From: Clostridia bacterium
Lineage (GTDB): Bacteria; Bacillota; Clostridia; Peptostreptococcales; Anaerovoracaceae
DNA: 64,000 nucleotides
Direction of reading: 5' to 3'
Assembly: GCA_902363595.1 (NCBI GenBank)
Contig: CABJAP010000005.1
Coordinates: 1-64,000, forward strand
The notes below the pieces were generated by a model. That model was not told the DNA's origin. It ran no database searches and worked only from the letters and a program-made list of their open reading frames with translations. Shown piece by piece: positions 26,899 to 34,103 of the stretch; position 1 is the first letter of the stretch; each line of letters starts with the position of its first letter. Both the position numbers and the translations under genes were made by a program.

Positions 26899-28203
26899 AT
26901 GGAGAGAAACGTTGTGGTTGGTGATAGCGCCCTGACAAGGAAACGATCTATGCAGGGTATGGTCGCCGCCTGTCTGCTGATGATCAGCTGGACGGGCATG
27001 GGTTGGAACGCACTGGGAACGTATTCGGTATTTGTTGTTGAGGATCTTGGTTGTTCGACTGCGCAGTTCATGATTATCTTTACGATATTAAGCTGGGTCA
27101 ATGCTGCGATCAGCATGACCATTTACGGTTTATGCATTGATAAGTTTGGTGCTCGCAAAATGATTTTATTCGGCGGACTCTTTTGCACGGCAGGATTTGC
27201 CTTGTTCGGCTTGTCACAATCGATCCAGTTCATGTGGTTTGCGGCGACAATATTCGCCATCGGGCTGGCATTTATCAATATTAACACATTGAATGTAATG
27301 ATCAACAGCTGGTTCAAAAAGAACACAGCCAGATACACGGGCATCGCCCAGAGCTTTGGGCCTCTGGGAGGGGCATTTTTTAACTCCCTATGGGGAATTG
27401 TCATGGTCATGATTGGCTTTCGGATTCCGTTCTATATCAGCGCTGTGATTTCCCTGGTTTTTACCTTCCTGGTATATATTCTCTACGTGAATCAAGAGAA
27501 TGCGGGGTGTCCGGCAAGAGGCGAGGCTGAACTGATGGAGGAAGCCAGGGAGAATGCCGGCGCTGAAGAGGAAGTAACCATCGAAACCGGTCTCTCCTTT
27601 GGCGCTACGGTTAAAAAGGGCCGGTCCTGGCTGCTGCCAATCTGCTATATCCTGGCAGGTATATGCGACTACGGTCTGTTAGGAAACTTCGCACTAATCG
27701 CGGCTTCCCACGGCTACGCGGAGCAGGCCGGATTCATTATGGGATTCAGCTGGTTATTCCAGATCGCGGCCTTCCTGGTGCTGGGTACGGTCTGTGACAA
27801 ATTGGGAAGCAAGTATTCTCAGTTGGTCTGTTTCATCATGGTGATTATTGTTTCAGGGCTATTTCTGGCTGATTTTGTTTCGCTTCCAGTGGTATTTCTG
27901 GCGGCAGCGATGCTGGGATTTGCCGACGGCGCCGTACAGCTGCCAATGGGCGCATCGGCGAGAGAAGCACTGGGTACGAAAGACTTTGCAAAAAAGATGG
28001 GACTTGTCGGCGGCGGATGTTATATCGGCGTGGGCGTTTCAACGGTAGTCGTTGCAAGAATCTTCGATGTGACAGGAAGTTATAAGCCGGCCTTTATACT
28101 GATTATCGCATTGAGTATCGTAACTGCACTGCTGTTCTTCGTGGCTACCAGAAGCGTTTACACGGATAAAGAAGTCGCAGAGGAAAGAATAACTGTAAAA
28201 TAA
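26899..28203 (+). CDS. MFS permease
   Basis: 434 residues, about twelve membrane helices with an acidic central loop near residues 205-230 (EEARENAGAEEEVT). GAAGGAG precedes the ATG. The helix 2-3 loop is IDKFGARKM. It resembles the OFA/monocarboxylate-type carriers. It is co-directional with the SDR gene 27 bases downstream and divergent from LysR 3. Probable importer of the SDR's substrate; identity unknown. Confidence 0.83.
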   Translation: MERNVVVGDSALTRKRSMQGMVAACLLMISWTGMGWNALGTYSVFVVEDLGCSTAQFMIIFTILSWVNAAISMTIYGLCIDKFGARKMILFGGLFCTAGFALFGLSQSIQFMWFAATIFAIGLAFININTLNVMINSWFKKNTARYTGIAQSFGPLGGAFFNSLWGIVMVMIGFRIPFYISAVISLVFTFLVYILYVNQENAGCPARGEAELMEEARENAGAEEEVTIETGLSFGATVKKGRSWLLPICYILAGICDYGLLGNFALIAASHGYAEQAGFIMGFSWLFQIAAFLVLGTVCDKLGSKYSQLVCFIMVIIVSGLFLADFVSLPVVFLAAAMLGFADGAVQLPMGASAREALGTKDFAKKMGLVGGGCYIGVGVSTVVVARIFDVTGSYKPAFILIIALSIVTALLFFVATRSVYTDKEVAEERITVK

Positions 28204-28230
28204 TTCAATAAGAATGTGGAGGGAATTTTT

Positions 28231-29004
28231 ATGAAAGCGAGAATGTTAGACGGAAAAGTGGCAATTATCACAGGAGCAAGCTACGGCATGGGCTGTGCCA
28301 TGGCAGAACTCTTTGCGGAAGAAGGCGCCAAGCTGGTAATTACGGCCCGCGGCAAGGAACAGCTGGACGCAGAAGTGGAAAAAATCAAGAAAATGGGGCA
28401 TGAGGATGTGATCGGTGTTGTTGCTGACAACCAGTATACGGAAGACATAAAGAGAGTAATTAAGACGGCGGTTGATGCTTACGGGGATCTGGATATTGTA
28501 CTCAACAATGCCGGGATCGGAGAACAGAAATCCATCGAAGAAACAGAAGATGAATGGATGGAGTTTATCCTCAAGGTGAATCTGGAAGGACCGATGAAAT
28601 GGATTCGGGAATCGCTGAAGATTTTCCGCCCCAAAAATGACGGAGTTATTATCAACGTATCCTCAGTAAACGGAGAACGTCCCATGTGCGGCGCAGCCTA
28701 CACTTCATCTAAAGGCGGCCTCAACACGCTGACCAAGAATGTGGCAATGCTGCTCAACGATACCAATATCAGAGTCAATGCGCTGGCTCCGGGAGCCACA
28801 CGCACACCGGCCCACCTTGCCAATCTGGAAGGAAAGCAGGAGGGCGGAAAGTCCTGGGAAGGCCACAACGACAAGTATATGTACTTCCCAGGGCCTGAAT
28901 GTGAATGCATCGATCAGGCTTGGGCATGCCTGTATCTGGCCAGTGAAATGGGAAGATGTGTAAAAGGCCAGGTACTGCAGGTCTGTAACGCGGCATTCTT
29001 ATAA
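28231..29004 (+). CDS. Short-chain dehydrogenase/reductase
   Basis: Classical SDR of 257 residues: cofactor motif TGASYGMG (near 13), NNAG (near 91), catalytic serine in NVSSVNG and YTSSK (Tyr and Lys, near 153-157). The ATG follows GGAGGGAATTTTT, 15 bases inside the longest frame. The last third (GPECECIDQAWACLYLA) is typical of 3-oxoacyl or hydroxysteroid-type reductases. Follows an MFS gene and is terminated by a strong hairpin, so this is a two-gene operon. Confidence 0.88.
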   Translation: MKARMLDGKVAIITGASYGMGCAMAELFAEEGAKLVITARGKEQLDAEVEKIKKMGHEDVIGVVADNQYTEDIKRVIKTAVDAYGDLDIVLNNAGIGEQKSIEETEDEWMEFILKVNLEGPMKWIRESLKIFRPKNDGVIINVSSVNGERPMCGAAYTSSKGGLNTLTKNVAMLLNDTNIRVNALAPGATRTPAHLANLEGKQEGGKSWEGHNDKYMYFPGPECECIDQAWACLYLASEMGRCVKGQVLQVCNAAFL

Positions 29005-29018
29005 TATACCACGCCTTG

Positions 29019-29058
29019 AAAGGCCATGGAGCTGCATACGCAATTTCATGGCCTTTTT
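29019..29058 (+). terminator. Intrinsic terminator after SDR
   Basis: AAAGGCCATGGA pairs with TCATGGCCTTTTT across about 15 bases; five T residues follow the stem. Confidence 0.85.
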
Positions 29059-29256
29059 CACTGAGCAATTAAGCCGTAACCGGCCGGGTTTAAAGCTGTT
29101 GCAATAGATATGCCTGTTAAACATAGTATAATATATATTATAGGTATTTGTTATTATAAATAATTTGTTGTAATATTAAGACAAGTTAAAGATGTCGGGC
29201 GACCCAGCCCTCTAGGTTAATAATCGTTCGTACAGATTATATGTGAGGTGGATAAT

Positions 29257-30123
29257 ATGGATACGAAAAAGATCGCGGTTTTTTTAGAAGCAGTTAAAAT
29301 GGGCAGTCTGAAAAAGACTGCAGAAAAATTGAACTATACTCAGTCAGGACTGATCTATTTGATGAATTCCCTTGAAAATGAACTGGGAGGTTTAAAGCTC
29401 CTCAACCGAACCTCAAAGGGCGTATGTCTGACAGAAGAAGGCATCGCTTTGGAGCCGTATATCAGACAAATCTATGAAAGTGAAGGCGAGCTTATCGACA
29501 AGATCCATGAAATCCAAAGGGAAGGTACCAGGAAATTAAGAATCGGTACCTATCCCATCTATGCCTGCGACGGCCTGCCGGGCGTGATCAAAACGTTTTT
29601 AGATGATCATCCGGACAACGATATTACAATTCGAGTGGCCACAGGTCAGGAACTTCCCAAACTTTTGTCAGAGGATGATATTGATCTGGCGATCGGTGAG
29701 GCCGGATTAGTGAAGGATGCAGCATGGATTCCGCTGATGGAATATGAAATTTATTCAGCGATCCCCCAGGCGTTTGATATTGGGGAAGAGGAATCGATTA
29801 CCTTTGAGGCCCTCAAAGATTATCCGCTGCTGTTTTCTTCTTACAATCAGGTCAGCAACCAAATCGAAAAGCTGTTGGAGCGGGAAAATCCCTATAAAAT
29901 CAAAGTGGAGTCCAGCGATGGATCGGCTTTGCTGCATATGGTCAGTGAAGGGCTGGGAGTTGCGTTTCTTTCCAGTCTCTATTTAAAGGAATGCCCCCAA
30001 ACCGTTACCATGCGGCCGCTGGATCCGCCGCTGACAAAAGAACTGGGCGTCCTGGCAAAGCATGAAAAGATGAATTCACCCCTGATCAAAGCTTTCCTGC
30101 CATACTTGAAGGAGGCACAGTAA
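29257..30123 (+). CDS. LysR-family transcriptional regulator, paralog 4
   Basis: 288 residues starting MDTKKIAVFLEAV. The helix-turn-helix region KTAEKLNYTQSGLIYLMNSLE is almost identical to paralog 1, and the effector domain begins LRIGTYPIYACDGLP. GAGGTGGATAAT precedes the ATG, three codons inside a longer GTG frame. The upstream 190 bases are very A/T-rich and contain a perfect palindrome TATAATATATATTATA at 29127. It stands alone between terminators. The shared promoter motif of the genes at 30.9 and 34.1 kb makes them candidate targets. Confidence 0.88.
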   Translation: MDTKKIAVFLEAVKMGSLKKTAEKLNYTQSGLIYLMNSLENELGGLKLLNRTSKGVCLTEEGIALEPYIRQIYESEGELIDKIHEIQREGTRKLRIGTYPIYACDGLPGVIKTFLDDHPDNDITIRVATGQELPKLLSEDDIDLAIGEAGLVKDAAWIPLMEYEIYSAIPQAFDIGEEESITFEALKDYPLLFSSYNQVSNQIEKLLERENPYKIKVESSDGSALLHMVSEGLGVAFLSSLYLKECPQTVTMRPLDPPLTKELGVLAKHEKMNSPLIKAFLPYLKEAQ

Positions 30124-30155
30124 TGAGTCGACGGCAAAAACTTCGGCCAAAGGAC

Positions 30156-30192
30156 AGAAAAAGAACCGGAAATATAATTCCCGGCCCTTTTT
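30156..30192 (+). terminator. Intrinsic terminator after LysR 4
   Basis: AAAAAGAACCGG and CCGGCCCTTTTT form an imperfect stem around AAATATAATTC, with a T-run at the end. Confidence 0.7.
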
Positions 30193-30214
30193 CCGTATGC
30201 TTTATTTAAGTCAA

Positions 30215-30625
30215 TCAGATATGCTTACGGTGGCGAAAACTTTTCTTCTCCGGTGAGGCAATACAAGGAGCGCTTTGCAGCCTGCGTTTTCCTTCTTTGA
30301 ACTGCTGCCAGAAACCATAGTCGTCTTTGGGGTTGATATAGCTGACATTGGCTTGCATAGCGCCCTGCTTGACATAAGGCGACATCCAGGGCTCAGCCAT
30401 ATCGACTACACAATCCATCCCTGCCGCGGCTTTTGCTACATCGTCGGGATCCGTTGCGTTTACCCGATCGATTTCCAGCTTTCTGGAATCCAACTTCTCC
30501 GCAGAAATGGTGCTTTTGGCGGCTTTTGGATATCCCAGCCTGATAAGTTCAATGCTGCTGTCATTTGTTAGCGCAGATATACATTTGTCTTCCGATCGAT
30601 TGTGGTTAACAACTAAAACTTTCAC
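30215..30625 (-). pseudogene. Truncated saccharopine dehydrogenase-like gene
   Basis: A 136-codon frame with GTG start and a textbook AAAGGAGGG ribosome site. It carries only the N-terminal Rossmann-type half of the family: KVLVVN at the start, then NATDPDDVAKAAAGMDCVVDMAEPWM and a region equivalent to the full-length paralog near 58 kb (KACEGMDCMIDLTPVW). After GFWQQFKEGKRR the sequence diverges into an unrelated basic tail and stops, about 260 residues short. The catalytic/dimerisation domain is absent. Because start and ribosome site are intact, a small protein may still be made, but enzymatic function is unlikely. Confidence 0.7.
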
Positions 30626-30759
30626 GAGCGTGCCCTCCTTTGATCTCTGCCGGCTTTCTGGAATAAGAATAGCACAGGTGAGATATAGAGGGGAAGACAA
30701 AGGTTTTGATAAGGGTTGTCAGAAAAGATAATAGGGGAGGTTTTAATATAGGATGTTTT

Positions 30760-30808
30760 GATAGCTGGTATCATGTTTTCAGACTTCTTTGCGCGGATGT
30801 TCTATGAT
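30760..30808 (+). promoter_or_regulatory. LysR-type promoter P1 (zinc dehydrogenase)
   Basis: GATAGCTGGTATC (GATA...TATC dyad) is followed after five bases by TTCAGACTTC, with TATGAT 25 bases from the start of TTCAGAC. The arrangement, spacing and much of the flanking sequence (ATCAAAA before the gene) are repeated in the promoter at 33984-34032. Confidence 0.6.
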
Positions 30809-30880
30809 AAGGTAAATCTATCAAAACAATGGATTTTAATTTAAAGTTTCGATGGATGAATCACGAGGAGGATGTATATT

Positions 30881-31972
30881 ATGAGTAAAACTTGCAGAGC
30901 AGCAGTATTAAAAGCAGTGGGAGAAATGGAGATTCAAGAATTTCCAATTCCTGAAATTAAAGATAACGATGCACTATTAAAAGTGGAGATGGTAGGCGTA
31001 TGCGGATCAGATCCCCATATGTATGAGGGGACCAACACCAACGCTTTTCCGCTGATTATGGGACACGAGATGGTGGGAACCATCGAAGAGATCGGCGAGT
31101 ACAAAGCAAAGATCAGCGGATGCAAGAAAGGCGACCGAGTGGTCGTTGAGACTCGTTTTGGATGCGGTGTCTGTGAACCCTGCATACAGGGCAAGTATAA
31201 CCGCTGTGTGGATGGACTTGGCTATGGATTCAGGATACCATGCACAGAGCCGCCGTATTTATGGGGCGCTTACAGCGAATATTTATATCTTCCGGAACGG
31301 GCGATTTTACATAAAATCAATGAAGATGTTCCGGCGGAGGCTGCAGTACTGACCTGTGCAGTTCTGGGAGATTCCGTCAACTGGCTGCAGATGATCGGTG
31401 GTCTTACTCTGGATGATACAGTCGTAATTATGGGGCCGGGGCAGCAGGGACTTGGCGGAATTGTCGTCGCCAGAGAAGGCGGTGCCAAGAAGGTCATCGT
31501 CACCGGTAAAGACCGCGACCAGGAGCGCTTTAAGATGGCAATACGTCTGGGGGCTGACCACATTATCAATGTAGATAAAGAGGATGTTGTAGCTAAAGTA
31601 AGAGAATATACGAACGGTGAGCTGTGCGACATCGCTTTTGACTGCAGTGGTAACCCGGAGGCTCTGGAACAGTCCACGGAGTTTGTAAAGAAAGGCGCGA
31701 CCATTGTTACACCGGGGCTTTACGGAGGGAAGAAAACCCCTATCGATTTTGACACGGTTGTTTTCGGTGAACTGCATATTAAGGGAGCGCATACCCATCA
31801 TATGGGCTCTGTTAAAAAAGCCATCGATATCATCAACAGTAAAAAGTACCCGCTGGAGGATTTGGTAACACATAAATACACCCTCGACGAAGCGGAACAT
31901 GCAGTAAGAGTTACTGGCGGCTGGGTCGAAGGCGAATTCCCGATCAAGGTTGTTATTGAGCCAAACAAATAA
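30881..31972 (+). CDS. Zinc-dependent alcohol dehydrogenase (MDR family), copy 2
   Basis: 363 residues, same length and close in sequence to the 3.2-kb copy. Catalytic zinc motifs VGVCGSD and GHE, structural zinc loop CGVCEPCIQGKYNRC, nucleotide site MGPGQQGLGG (a proline replaces the alanine of copy 1). GAGGAGGATG precedes the ATG. It has its own promoter, nearly identical to that of the molybdenum aldehyde oxidoreductase 3 kb downstream. An alcohol produced or imported here could therefore be oxidised to the aldehyde used by that enzyme. This pathway link is inference from promoter similarity. Confidence 0.9.
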   Translation: MSKTCRAAVLKAVGEMEIQEFPIPEIKDNDALLKVEMVGVCGSDPHMYEGTNTNAFPLIMGHEMVGTIEEIGEYKAKISGCKKGDRVVVETRFGCGVCEPCIQGKYNRCVDGLGYGFRIPCTEPPYLWGAYSEYLYLPERAILHKINEDVPAEAAVLTCAVLGDSVNWLQMIGGLTLDDTVVIMGPGQQGLGGIVVAREGGAKKVIVTGKDRDQERFKMAIRLGADHIINVDKEDVVAKVREYTNGELCDIAFDCSGNPEALEQSTEFVKKGATIVTPGLYGGKKTPIDFDTVVFGELHIKGAHTHHMGSVKKAIDIINSKKYPLEDLVTHKYTLDEAEHAVRVTGGWVEGEFPIKVVIEPNK

Positions 31973-32083
31973 ACCTGCTGGCATGAAATGAGGGGCATCG
32001 CAATGCACTCTGAACATTTGCTTTCGTGCGGTGTCCTATAAAATTTATCTTGTATTCCATTTGCCGTTTTTGTATAATGAAAG

Positions 32084-32170
32084 CAAGAAAGGCGGAACCG
32101 ATTTCAACGGTCAGCCTGGAATACAGTCTAAAGTAACCGTATCGTGGGCTGCGAGGGCGGTTACTTTTTT
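32084..32170 (+). ncRNA. Antisense RNA antitoxin A
   Basis: Promoter TTGTAT (32050) - 17 bases - TATAAT (32073) precedes a short region ending in the hairpin AGTAACCG/CGGTTACT plus T6. The predicted RNA of about 85 nucleotides is antisense to the 3' end and terminator of the toxin mRNA, as in type I systems. Confidence 0.65.
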
Positions 32171-32244
32171 ATGTACTCGATCAGAATCATCACCACAATA
32201 CCCATAAAGGTAAGCATTGTCATAAGTGTTTCATAATCTGACAT
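32161..32244 (-). CDS. Holin-like type I toxin A (27 residues)
   Basis: Encodes a 27-residue single-helix membrane peptide, MSDYETLMTML at the start, a hydrophobic middle (MGIVVMILI) and EYIKK at the end. This matches the small holin-like toxins (Hol_Tox family) of Firmicutes type I toxin-antitoxin modules. GGAAGGGAGGG lies 11 bases before the ATG. The minus-strand promoter (TTGTAA-17-TATAAT, at 32383-32355) gives a roughly 100-base structured leader. The terminator is shared with the convergent antisense RNA. Overexpression would be expected to depolarise the membrane; the biological role is unknown. Confidence 0.75.
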   Translation of the reverse strand: MSDYETLMTMLTFMGIVVMILIEYIKK

Positions 32245-32603
32245 ATAATTTGCCCTCCCTTCCAAGATTTCCACAGAGTGGATTCTCATGCAGTTCGGGT
32301 AACTTTCCTTCTTCTGAAGGCTAACCGCTTTCGCCGCCGTTTCCTGCCAGATTCATTATAAGACATGCCATTTTAAATTACAATATATTACAGTAAAAAA
32401 ATACCTTTTGCTTGCTTGATCCAACGGCTGAAGGAAGTAAGTCTCCTATCACACATGTGTGGCCCGCGGACATTGCGATGCACTCTGATAATTTGCTTTC
32501 GTGCGGTGTCCGGCTTACCTTTTATCCAAACACCAACGTAGTGACATGTGATGTTCCTTAAAATTTATCTTGTATTCCGTTTACCGTTTTTGTATAATGA
32601 AAG

Positions 32604-32686
32604 CAAGAAAGGCGGGACCGATGTCAACGGTCAGCTGTTTTTAGTTAAAAAATAACCGACTTGCTGCGAGAGGCGGTTATTTTTTT
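32604..32686 (+). ncRNA. Antisense RNA antitoxin B
   Basis: Promoter TTGTAT (32570) - 17 bases - TATAAT (32593). The RNA ends at the hairpin AATAACCG/CGGTTATT plus a T-run, overlapping the end of toxin gene B. Stem changes relative to copy A are compensatory (AGTAACCG/CGGTTACT versus AATAACCG/CGGTTATT), supporting a functional structure. Confidence 0.65.
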
Positions 32687-32760
32687 ATGTATTCGATCAA
32701 AATACCTACCACAATACCCACAAAAACGAGCATTAGTGACAAGATTTCAAAATCCGACAT
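32677..32760 (-). CDS. Holin-like type I toxin B (27 residues)
   Basis: Same length and layout as toxin A: starts MSDFEILSLML, hydrophobic VFVGIVVGILI, ends EYIKK. GGAAGGGAGGG precedes the ATG, and the promoter on the minus strand is TTGTAA-17-TATAAT (32899-32871). The 16 or so identical residues and the conserved ends, with conservative changes inside the helix, indicate purifying selection rather than a chance frame. Confidence 0.75.
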   Translation of the reverse strand: MSDFEILSLMLVFVGIVVGILIEYIKK

Positions 32761-32996
32761 AAACTTCGCCCTCCCTTCCAAGATTTCCACAGAGTGGATT
32801 CTCATGCAGTTCGGGTAACTTTCCTTCTTCTGAAGGCTAACCGCTTTCGCCGCCATTTCCTGCCAGATTCATTATAAGACATACCACTTTAAATTACAAT
32901 ATATTACAGTAAAAAAATGCCTTTTACTTGGTCTGATTCAATGTTCAATGGGAAGAAATCGTTCTGTCATATGTGGCCTGAGGGGGCGTTTGTTTG

Positions 32997-33866
32997 CTAC
33001 AATAAAACAGAAAGGGTCTCCAGCAGTACGGTAAACACGATCTTCTGCTTTCTGTCATAAGGCCATGTGAGAAGATCCTGCTGCTTTAGCCGGATCTGGC
33101 CGCATTTTTCTCTTTTTCGCAAATCCTGATGGGTCTGCAGCGCGCCTTGGATTCCGTCTCCGGGCTGCCCCTGGATTCCAATTTCATAGCCGATAAAAGT
33201 GGTTTCTCCAGTTGCCGCTAAGACAGCATCATTGAATTTTTTCACAATTAGCGCCGTTTCTTCCATAATCCTGACGGCTGTCCGATTATGGTAATCGACC
33301 GGTTCACCCAGCAAAGACATCATATGGGTCCGGATCCAGTCCGCCGTATCGTTGAGCTGGCTATGAACGTTCAACACAAGGGAGTAATCATAGCGCTTTC
33401 TTCCAAAATCCGGACGGTGCTTTCCTGCCTTTTCATACAGGCGTTCCAGCTCCGTAAACGTTTGGGAAACAGGGTCATTGAGGACATAACCCATTTGCAG
33501 ATATTCCCTTCCCATAACTGATAGATACTGGATATAATCCTCATCCGTGATGCCCACAAAATCCTGCTGTTCCAGTTTAATGGCAGGATGTCCTTCAAGA
33601 CTATACTGCCTGACGGCGGATTGCATAGCGTTTTCATTGAGATCGATCAAGGTTATCTCCCGGAAATGGCCGGCCAGCCGGGACAAATCCATGTCATTTC
33701 CGCGGCCGGCTCCGAAGATGGCCAGCGTCTTACCCTGGTCGCAAGCAGTAATCAGCAGGTTTGTCACCTGTTTCCGATATTCCTCCCACTGATTGAAGGC
33801 GTGCTCCCGTACTCTGGAGTTTTGCAGATCATAGTAAAATTTTTCAGCTGATATGGTTTCTCTCAT
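32997..33866 (-). CDS. Class I SAM-dependent methyltransferase-like protein
   Basis: 289 residues. The first Rossmann motif is seen as LAIFGAGRGNDMDLSRLA near residue 48, followed by ITLIDLNENAM, which supplies the acidic residue that binds the S-adenosylmethionine ribose. The rest (a long helical insert and FIGYEIGIQG near 225) is not recognised, so the methyl acceptor is unknown. AGAGGTG precedes the ATG at the MRETIS start. The gene is divergent from the aldehyde oxidoreductase operon. Methyltransferases occur in some loci encoding this type of molybdenum enzyme, but the link here is only positional. Confidence 0.6.
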   Translation of the reverse strand: MRETISAEKFYYDLQNSRVREHAFNQWEEYRKQVTNLLITACDQGKTLAIFGAGRGNDMDLSRLAGHFREITLIDLNENAMQSAVRQYSLEGHPAIKLEQQDFVGITDEDYIQYLSVMGREYLQMGYVLNDPVSQTFTELERLYEKAGKHRPDFGRKRYDYSLVLNVHSQLNDTADWIRTHMMSLLGEPVDYHNRTAVRIMEETALIVKKFNDAVLAATGETTFIGYEIGIQGQPGDGIQGALQTHQDLRKREKCGQIRLKQQDLLTWPYDRKQKIVFTVLLETLSVLL

Positions 33867-33983
33867 CGTATTCACCTCTACCTTTTCTGCCACTATTATA
33901 AAGCCCCGGCGCCACAAAAGGAAAAGGGAGAATATGATAGCGAATTTGGAGTTTTTGATACGAGATGACGTAGCATGTTTTTC

Positions 33984-34032
33984 GATAGCGGGTATCATTT
34001 ATTCAGACTTCTCTGACAAATGGGCCTATGGT
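33984..34032 (+). promoter_or_regulatory. LysR-type promoter P2 (aldehyde oxidoreductase)
   Basis: GATAGCGGGTATC, five bases, TTCAGACTTC, and TATGGT 25 bases from TTCAGAC. Every spacing equals that of P1 at 30760, and the downstream CATCAAAAGAACAATG also resembles P1's. The two promoters very likely bind the same regulator. Confidence 0.6.
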
Positions 34033-34103
34033 AAGCTAAATACATCAAAAGAACAATGATTGAATGTTTGAAGAAAATAAGATTCAGAAATGGAGGAAAA
34101 ACA

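Larger units (their letters stand above)
31994..32412. repeat. Tandem duplication unit A (toxin-antitoxin module)
   Basis: Roughly 420 bases that recur as unit B about 50 bases later. Both begin with GCACTCTGA...TTTGCTTTCGTGCGGTGTCC and end with ATTACAATATATTACAG. Each unit holds one minus-strand toxin frame and one plus-strand RNA. Unit B carries an extra insertion of about 45 bases near its left end. Confidence 0.85.
32466..32932. repeat. Tandem duplication unit B (toxin-antitoxin module)
   Basis: Second copy of the unit starting at 31994, with the same order of antisense promoter, hairpin, toxin frame, leader and toxin promoter. It differs by scattered substitutions and by an insertion ending at about 32560. 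The toxin frame is preserved despite the drift, which suggests both copies are under selection. Confidence 0.85.

Noticed and set aside
29127..29142. Perfect palindrome TATAATATATATTATA as an operator
   Set aside because: It consists only of A and T in a very A/T-rich promoter region, so chance symmetry is likely; not called as a binding site.
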